A DNA stretch of 10,905 nt from Temnopleurus reevesii (Eukaryota > Echinodermata > Echinoidea > Temnopleuroida > Temnopleuridae): the NCBI GenBank assembly GCA_036244855.1, contig BQKZ01000853.1, positions 101,101 through 112,005 of the forward strand, in the 5' to 3' direction. Shown here piece after piece: positions 1-6,039 of this stretch. The notes beneath the pieces are model-generated. The model saw only the letters and a program-made list of their open reading frames with translations. It searched no databases and was not told where the DNA came from. Every line of letters begins with the position of its first letter. Within the stretch, counting starts at the first letter, position 1. Both the position numbers and the translations under genes were made by a program.

Positions 1-534
1 GGTGTTAATTGTGCGGGCTTGGACCCCAGGTCATAGCTGGGGGGAGGGGACACAAAATATATAATGCAGAGTAGGGACACTAATATTAGCAAATTTTGTG
101 TAAAAATTAACTCAACAATTCAAAAGCAACATGTACAATGATTGATAAACTTAACACAGGTCAAAAAAAAAATTCCCGAACTTTGAAAAACACTTCTGCA
201 AATATAAGTGCCATTGTATATGGCTTACCATATTCATTTTAATTACTTCTCCTTAATTGTCTTCGCCTTGTTTTGCTTTATGTTCCTTTTCCCTTTTTCT
301 ATTCGTGCCTGGTGGGGGCATTGGGGCGCTAGCCCTCCCCCCTCCCCCGGTCAGAGGTACGGGACACCAAACTTGAGGTAAAAAGAGTAAAAATTTGAAA
401 AAGCTGCAACAAGTTTTGGCTGATTACCTTTTTATTCTTTTTCTTCTTTTTTGTTTGTTTGTTGCTTGTCAGCACCCCCGCCCCTCGATGGTCGCATAAT
501 TGTTTTATTGAGAGGGGAGTCAAAATTTAGTTAC
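1..534. other. Noncoding stretch, no gene seen
   Basis: AT-rich DNA with several homopolymer runs and a C-rich patch at 333-348 beside a GGGG-containing stretch. The open frames here are short, low in complexity and show no domain. The first 14 bases resemble the inner end of the repeat at 2198-2212, but the match does not continue. Confidence 0.6.
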
Positions 535-702
535 AAGAAGAGTCTACCCAAAAATTGTATTTCTTCATCAGGAGAATAAAAAAAATAGATGAACAGAACA
601 AAAAGAGTTTGATGAAATTCGGACAACTAATAAGAAAGTTATGAATGTTTGAATATTTAGACAAATTGGCAACTGATGACGTCACAGGTGCACAACTGAC
701 CA
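535..702 (+). repeat. Left arm of a large inverted repeat pair (partner 2198-2398)
   Basis: The reverse complement of this stretch aligns to 2198-2398. Bases 535-555 and 2378-2398 are a perfect 21-base inverted match. The alignment continues at roughly 70 percent through the aagttatgaat block, then, after a gap of about 40 bases on the right side, through the gatgacgtcac / gtgcacaact block. The two copies bracket the LINE at 850-2177. Either they are the long termini of one fold-back element or two insertions of one repeat family in opposite directions. I do not recognise the family. Confidence 0.75.
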
Positions 703-841
703 TCTATAATATTCATATCAATGTTATTACTTTTATCCCCCAAAATATGATTTCCTCAAAACCTTACCTTTATATCTTATGTGTAGTCCCACCATTTGCA
801 TGTTTCCATTCGTACAAATTTTGCAACTTTCTATAAAAAAA

Positions 842-849
842 ATAATGAA
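842..849. repeat. Candidate target-site duplication of the LINE (with 2183-2190)
   Basis: ATAATGAA occurs just before the first LINE-like codons and again at 2183-2190, a few bases after the LINE tail. Eight bases in an AT-rich setting is weak alone, but the position on both sides is right for a 5'-truncated insertion by target-primed reverse transcription. Confidence 0.45.
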
Positions 850-851
850 TA

Positions 852-1896
852 CGGTTTGATACGGTGAATCATAATATACTCTTACAGAAACTAGAAGTGA
901 TGGGCTTAGACCCCACAAGCATTGGTTGGTTTAGGTCTTACTTGAGTGATAGAAAACAAGTAGTAACTTTGCAAAACGTCACATCAGATTATCTACCTAT
1001 TAAATGTGGCGTCCCACAGGGAAGCATTTTAGGACCCCTACTGTTTATGTGATATATTAATGATTTGTTAAAAATTCTAAGTTGATCTTATATGCCGATG
1101 ATAGTGTCTTATTATACTCTGATCCACATCCTAAGTCCATTTCAGATGAATTAAGTGTTGAATTATCAAATTGTGTTAAGTGGATGTGTGACAATAGATT
1201 GAGTTTACACCTGGGAAAAACTGAAAGTATTTTGTTTGGTCCAAAAAGAAAATTAAAGCATTCACGTGATTTTTGCGTTACCATTAACAACCAAGAAATT
1301 GAAAGAAATGAATCAGTAAAGTATCAAGGATTGACTTTGTCGAGTGACCATTCTTGGACAGATCTAGTAGATAGCATTGCCAAAAAAGCCAATTCACGCC
1401 TTAAATTCTTATATAGATATAGAAGTTGCCTAAACAAAGTATTTGCACTTATACAGTGCCTATTTGATTATTCTAGTGGTGCTTGGTTCTGTAGCCTGTA
1501 ATTCAAAATAAGATGGCAAGATTCATTAATGATTTAGATTCGAGGTCCCACATTGGAGTCAACGAACTTCAAGAAGCAGGTCTCATGCATTTTACTAAAA
1601 GAGCAAAACAGTTAATGTTGCACCACGTTCATAAGATATATTATTCTAAAGAATAACATTATTTGACTGAGGGGTTTTGTCGTGTGTCAAACGTCCATGG
1701 ACACAATACCAGACATAGCCAATTAAATTTTGTTTTACCAAAAAGCACGGGCCAAATCGGAAATTCATTTTATTTCAATGCAATTCTGTTTTGGAATTCC
1801 TTACCAACCTATGTCAAATCGGTACAAAATTTTTTTCACTTCAAAACTCTCCTTAAAAGATATCTAAAAACTGAGTCCGTGATGGGTCTCCATTAA
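852..1896 (+). pseudogene. LINE reverse transcriptase, broken
   Basis: Visible in order: FDTVNH (motif A, 855-872), GVPQGSILGPLLF (motif B, about 1009-1047), YINDL after a stop, LYADDSVLLY with the YADD active site (about 1088-1117), the CVKWMCDNRLSLHLGKTE block (about 1172-1228), VKYQGLTLSSDHSW (thumb, about 1317-1358), and, after a further break, QNKMARFI, SHIGVNEL, HNTRHSQLNFVLP and FWNSLP. Four lesions are seen: an in-frame TGA at 1050-1052, a one-base frame change between about 1062 and 1082, another near 1490-1501 where some residues also seem lost, and TAA at 1654-1656. The endonuclease and the first half of RT are absent. It cannot make active enzyme. Confidence 0.9.
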
Positions 1897-2155
1897 TCAT
1901 GATTCCTACGTACATTAATTTTGTTATATATATATATATTTTTTTTTTCATCCCTAAGTAAATTCTCATGTGTATTGGAAGTTCTAGTAAGCATATTATG
2001 TGTATCATTCCTATTGCTGTGATGTCTATTTACTTGTTTTTGTCTTTTATTTGTAATAATGTTTGTTTGTACTTAAAGGACCCCATTGGAAATAAGCCCT
2101 CGGCTTTCATGGGATATCCTTGTCATTGTATTTTTCATGCATTATGACGAATAAA

Positions 2156-2175
2156 ATCAAATCAAATCAAATCAA
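2156..2175 (+). repeat. (ATCAA)4 LINE tail
   Basis: Four perfect ATCAA units directly after AATAAA form the 3' end of the LINE. Such short tandem tails replace poly(A) in many CR1- and L2-related elements. Confidence 0.85.
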
Positions 2176-2197
2176 AATATTTATAATGAAAACTCTG

Positions 2198-2398
2198 GTG
2201 TTAGTTGTGCACCCATGATGTCATCAAATTGGCAACATCTCTGGAAATTTCCACTGATTCTCCCACTTTTCCAAATCTTTAAAAATTCATAACTTTTTTT
2301 TTTATTACTTGTCCGATTTTCTTCAAACTTCTTTTGTTCTACTCACCAATTGTTTCTGCTTCTGTTAAAAAATTATGATTTTTGGGTAGACTCTTCTT
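2198..2398 (-). repeat. Right arm of the large inverted repeat pair (partner 535-702)
   Basis: Inverted partner of 535-702, with its inner end at ggtgttagttgtgcac (2198-2213) and its outer end the perfect 21-base match at 2378-2398. It holds about 35-40 bases around 2240-2280 that have no counterpart in the left arm. Confidence 0.75.
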
Positions 2399-2763
2399 TT
2401 AATGTTCTATTTCTTCGTTCAGTCCTAAAAGCCCCCTGTGTCCTCTGCGAACGAAAGCTTGCAAATTGGAAAATACGGAAGTTTACACATGCAATAATGG
2501 AGAGTGTTTTTTTTAACTCGCTATGGGTTTTTTTTTCTCATGGAAGAGAAAATGACTTGTACAAAATCACCTTAGTGCTGCACAAATAAGTTTACGTATA
2601 TTTCTATTTTATATTTTCTATTTCGCTAGAAATTTATATGCGAAGAGATGACCGTTACGTTAGAATCCTGCTTTTTCACATGCAAGAAATTATTTTTTTT
2701 TAGTTAAGAACGTTACTAGTCTTTCGTTGTGTTTGATTTCATTCATTTATTCACTTAACTCAG
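2399..2763. other. Noncoding stretch, no gene seen
   Basis: AT-rich sequence with T runs. Short open frames only, none with a recognisable domain. Confidence 0.6.
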
Positions 2764-2842
2764 ACATTCACACGCACTCGCAGGCACGCACATACACACA
2801 TACAGACACACAGACACACATACACACATACACACACATTCA
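2764..2842 (+). repeat. Imperfect (CA)n microsatellite
   Basis: Alternating CA with CG, TA and GA interruptions, ending before ttcaaacaaacaa. The interruptions suggest an old tract. The pyrimidine-purine alternation could adopt Z-DNA. Confidence 0.9.
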
Positions 2843-2868
2843 AACAAACAACACACATCGTCCGAAAA

Positions 2869-3053
2869 TGCACAACACGATCTAAACTATTTCCGAAAAT
2901 TAATTCGAACGCAGACAATAGATCCGTATGCCGTGTATTCATCTGTGCGGACACAACAAGGACAAGTTGGTTCCGATTTCAATAGCATAGCATAGGAGCA
3001 TTGAATTTGTGTTCGACTTAAATTTTCGGAAATAGTTTATATCGTGTTGCACG
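2869..3053. repeat. Fold-back repeat with about 50-base arms
   Basis: Arm 2869-2918 pairs with 3005-3053. The core TAAACTATTTCCGAAAATT is identical in inverted form, and the CACGAT / ATCGTG ends match with one change. The spacer is about 85 bases. The size suits a MITE remnant, but I see no convincing target duplication. It lies between a (CA)n tract on its left and a (TG)n tract on its right. Confidence 0.8.
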
Positions 3054-3282
3054 TACATTAGGGGGAAATTTAGTTCTTTGGCTGGTGTTTATTTTCTTTG
3101 TCTCCTAATCATGTTAATTGTATCTGTTACCATACAATTTGCATATTATTTTTTTTTGTAGGAAGAGTGGTCAAAAAGACACTAGGTGCTCCGAAATTTG
3201 TCAATTTGAACTTTCGATTTCCTCTTTAAAAACTTGGCTATTATTTTTGTTCTATAAATGGTGCAAATATAACGAAATAATT

Positions 3283-3356
3283 TGTGTGTGCGTGTGTGTG
3301 TGCGTGAACGCGCACTCGCCTGTGTGTTTGTATTTATGTATTTGAGTGTGTGTATC
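3283..3356 (+). repeat. Imperfect (TG)n microsatellite
   Basis: Interrupted TG alternation with GC-rich interruptions (gtgaacgcgcactcgcc), the opposite strand sense of the (CA)n tract at 2764-2842. It may be an independent tract or the inverted counterpart of the left one. Confidence 0.85.
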
Positions 3357-3880
3357 TTTCTTTTTCAGTTCTGTTAAAAGCTGATTTAGTGTTCACCGAG
3401 CAACATTCAGAGGAATTGTTACTCTATCAGAATATACCATTTGATGTATTATAATTTTCTTTGCTCCAAGCAAAACATCTTCAAAAATTTACATTTATTT
3501 CTGACTCACTCTGTAGTGCTTGGACGCTGATAAACTAGGCTGTGGAATTATACATTTCTTTTTATGGATTTAATGTGAATTCCAATTATTGCATTTACTT
3601 TTAATCGCATGAATAAGACACATGATTTACAAACATAATTGGAAGACATAATAAATTAAAGAATAAAATAGCAAACAGATCAAAGAAAAAGTGCCTCCCA
3701 TACATCTGTATATCGAGCTTATCATGACTGCGCTCTTAAAATAAAGGGGCCAGTCCACAATGATAATCTGGCTCCTGATCTACCCGGTTCGGTGGATTTT
3801 ACTAGATGGTGAAAGCATTCTGCATGGCATCTTTTGCAATCGACGCTATTGTAGAAACAACATTGCGAAATCGCGGTCTT
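3357..3880. other. Noncoding stretch, no gene seen
   Basis: AT-rich to about 3700, then more mixed composition from about 3740. Open frames are short and have no recognisable motif. Confidence 0.55.
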
Positions 3881-3968
3881 ACTAAAAGCCGAAAAGCGCC
3901 GAAGAGTGCCTACAAAGACTGCCGGAGAGTAGTTATTCGACACTCTTCGGCACTCTTCGGCCTTTAGT
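3881..3968. repeat. 88-base hairpin, 30-base arms, GCCGAAGAGTG units
   Basis: Arm 3881-3910 pairs with 3939-3968 at 26 of 30 positions, with a 28-base loop. The right arm contains a perfect 10-base tandem, CACTCTTCGG twice (3941-3960). All four mismatches are transitions, and each would be a G-U wobble in an RNA copied from the minus-strand sense, so such an RNA could pair along the full stem. Its origin is most likely a degenerate fold-back element. Confidence 0.8.
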
Positions 3969-4810
3969 CGGACCCGGGGATCGGGATCGAAGAGGAGATG
4001 CCGTCAGATCGATTTTTGAAATTTCTCCCCGATCCTCCGGATCAAATTCATCATGAAGCAAACTGGAGATCGTAAAGACAGCGTAAAGAAAGCGTGATGG
4101 GCATGGTAAAGCCTTTTTTTAGGTAACAATATTGGCAGTTTATTGGCGATATACTAACCACCGAAGTACTAACGCTGTTATCCTGCTCTACCATAGAGGA
4201 TACCTCTATGTGCTCTACACAGATCATATTCCAACTCTTCCGCCGTAGTTGTTCCTAAAAATCATGCCGGAGAAAAAAAAAATTATCTGTATATGCGCAC
4301 CTGGATTTGCTCAAATTTTCCCCGATCTTGCCCGACCTAGGCAGATCTCCTCAAAGTCATAGCGAGATCGGAATAGAGTAATATACTCTATGATAGTGTA
4401 TAATATTTCATTTCATCATGCTCTTCTTTAAATACATATCGAATATCTTTAATGTCCTGTGACTTTATGAGCTTATGCCAAGATTTCTTTATCTTCATGC
4501 AACGCTTTTTCTATTTCTACATTCACTTCGTAAAAACGAGTATTCGTCAATAGTTTAGTAAAATGAAATCGAAATCGAGCAATAAACCACATTGGTTGCG
4601 ACAAGAATACATATCGTATGAAATTAATCAATAATTACATAGCTTATCAAGTGTTGTTGCTGGAAAGTAGTAATTGCTTACAAATCATCTGCATATAAAT
4701 TCCAAATTGATTTTCATTCGTGTACGGTCTGCGCTTCTAAACAAAGCGCGCATTGGAGCGTGTTGATCAATGACATACCCCCATAGTATGATTTCAAAGG
4801 CCATGGAATT
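3969..4810. other. Gene-free stretch with GATC-rich block and two small hairpins
   Basis: From 3969 to about 4376 there are many GATC and CCCGATC words, including two related lines at about 4016-4040 and 4311-4335 (AAATTT..CCCCGATC), suggesting a decayed duplicated repeat. Two perfect 8-bp hairpins, each with loop ATA, are at 4192-4210 and 4373-4391. From 4400 to 4810 I see only AT-rich sequence and no coding signal. Confidence 0.55.
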
Positions 4811-5059
4811 TCATGCATAAACCAATAAATAGTAATGCTCACCCTGTCTATGGTGGGTTTTCAAACTTTGTGGAGGAGGCTTGTGGACGGTAGACAACGG
4901 AACCCGGTATGAGTCTGATTTGCTCAATAAATAAATGCTGTGCACATCAGTTGCGCACTGGGTTTCTATCGGCCACAAACCTCCTTTCACAAATTTCGAA
5001 AACTCGCTAGTTCCTTTGTTGCGTGCGTTGGAGGAAATTCTGGACAATTGACCAAAACA
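4811..5059 (-). other. Unrecognised 83-codon open frame, probably not a gene
   Basis: An open frame runs on the minus strand from about 5062 to a stop at 4811-4813. The peptide has no domain, signal peptide or membrane segment that I recognise. It ends right beside the MITE at 5065. Composition is more balanced than in the neighbouring DNA, so it may be a decayed repeat or exon fragment. I would not annotate it as a protein on this evidence. Confidence 0.2.
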
Positions 5060-5375
5060 CATATGCCCGTATTCCGATAGCGAGGTTTAAGTTAACCCTG
5101 GTCTAAATCTGTGGTTTAAGTATGGGTAGCCAAAAGTGCCAAAATTTGATTTACAATGAATAATTCGTATGTTAACTGCTCTCTTTTCCCATACTCTAAT
5201 AATGTACAAAACTATTGAAGTTTTTATTCTGAAACAGTTTTAAATACTATGAGTGCCAAATGTGCTGGTAAATTAAATACTATTATAGATTCAAGCCTCT
5301 TTTTGCTCTCCATACTTAAACCACAGATTTAGACTAGGGTTAACTTAAACCTCGCTATCGGAATACGGGCCATAT
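5060..5375. mobile_element. 306-bp MITE (5065-5370) with 61-bp TIRs and 5-bp TSD
   Basis: TIRs 5065-5125 and 5310-5370 are inverted copies identical at 60 of 61 positions, opening GCCCGTATTCCGATAGCGAG. CATAT flanks both ends (5060-5064 and 5371-5375), a plausible 5-bp target duplication. The 184-base interior is AT-rich and noncoding. Each TIR contains two GGTTTAAGT subrepeats. The near-identity of the arms points to a recent insertion or gene conversion between arms. A non-autonomous DNA transposon is the natural reading; the superfamily cannot be set from TIR and TSD alone. Confidence 0.9.
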
Positions 5376-5552
5376 ATTTTAATATTACGAAATCTATTCA
5401 CGTGGGGGTGTTTGGTTCTCGAGAACAAGCACCAACACTTGAAGAATTATTGGTTTCGCCGCTTTTTTTTAAAGTATACTTCTACAAAGCTTACTAACAA
5501 ATTGTAATGCGATTTATTTGTTTTCATAAGTACAATAGGTTGTTGTTGGGCA

Positions 5553-5740
5553 CCCTGGGTTGTGTGTTTCATAGAGCTATGCATAGATCTACGAACGTCT
5601 CTACGGAAGATTGGAGACCATTTTATTCGATGCGATTCATGCAGTGCCACGGGTTATCATTGAGCGCGAGAAAGGGTCACCAGTTGTTCGTAGAGACGTG
5701 CGTAGATCTGCGCATAGCATTAAGAAACACAGGCCTGGGC
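5553..5740. repeat. Fold-back element just downstream of the esterase stop
   Basis: Arm 5553-5619 is the imperfect inverted match of 5675-5740 (roughly 75-80 percent), sharing AGATCTACG and CGTCTCTACG cores, with a 55-base loop. It begins 163 bases beyond the esterase stop codon and so may be transcribed in its 3' untranslated region. Because the arms are inverted copies, similar Arg-rich peptides can be read from both strands; this is a by-product and not coding evidence. Confidence 0.8.
5622..5627 (-). promoter_or_regulatory. Candidate polyadenylation signal AATAAA for the esterase
   Basis: AATAAA on the minus strand, 276 bases after the stop codon, in the loop region of the 5553-5740 fold-back. 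A second AATAAA is at 5518-5513. Either could end the transcript, and the hexamer also occurs by chance in AT-rich DNA. Without transcript data I cannot choose. Confidence 0.3.
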
Positions 5741-5902
5741 AATTTCGAGGCGCTCAGCTTTACAGGAAAAAAAAGTCTGCATGTAAAGTAAAAACTAAAT
5801 TGGAAATTTTGATGAAGAGGGAGTATAAAGCGTCACTTAAATTTGTCTTCAACTAGAGGCCGTCATATTTTTTTAAGATGAAGATGAGGACTCGGATGAA
5901 GA

Positions 5903-6039
5903 TTAAGGTGTCGGTGAGGGCGTAGGGCATGTAGTGTCCTCTTTATACTTGTCAAATTCCTCAGTCCAGCTGGGCATGTGGGTATCCCGCCAAATCTCGT
6001 AGTTCTTCTGCCAGTCCGCGTATACATCTTCAAATGGAC
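5903..6039 (-). CDS. Esterase last exon: T-type (Trp amphiphilic) tail and stop
   Basis: 45 codons from split Gly351, ending TAA at 5905-5903. Trp360, Trp367 and Trp375 are followed by FDKY and then Cys388, 13 residues after the last Trp. In vertebrate AChE T peptides the Trp are spaced 7 and 7, followed by FDHY and a Cys 13 after the last Trp. This is the tail that makes a four-helix bundle around proline-rich anchors (ColQ, PRiMA) and forms intersubunit disulfides. Here the second spacing is 8, and the Cys is followed by PTPSPTP rather than the short vertebrate end. Lying alone on its own terminal exon after a phase 1 intron also fits the AChE arrangement. Tetramer formation is inferred, not shown. 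Confidence 0.88.

Larger units (their letters stand above)
850..2177 (+). mobile_element. 5'-truncated non-LTR retrotransposon (LINE, CR1/L2/Jockey-like group)
   Basis: Starts abruptly inside the reverse transcriptase domain, runs through RT and the C-terminal region, a 3' untranslated part (about 1897-2155) and an AATAAA at 2150-2155, and ends in four ATCAA units (2156-2175). Abrupt 5' truncation and a short microsatellite tail are the classic form of dead LINE copies. The 3' part contains a (TA)n tract followed by T10 at about 1925-1948. It lies nested between the inverted repeat arms at 535-702 and 2198-2398, so it probably inserted after them. Exact clade needs a database comparison; the CR1/L2/Jockey placing rests on the RT motifs and the tail. 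Confidence 0.9.

Noticed and set aside
1..14. Further copy of the 2198-2398 repeat at the window start
   Set aside because: About 14 bases look alike, but the following sequence does not align; it could be the edge of a copy outside the window, which cannot be judged.
5415..5426. Perfect 12-base palindrome GTTCTCGAGAAC
   Set aside because: Isolated and short, with no surrounding structure; expected by chance now and then.
5507..5856. Overlapping plus- and minus-strand open frames with similar Arg-rich peptides
   Set aside because: The similarity comes from the inverted arms of the fold-back 5553-5740, not from real proteins.
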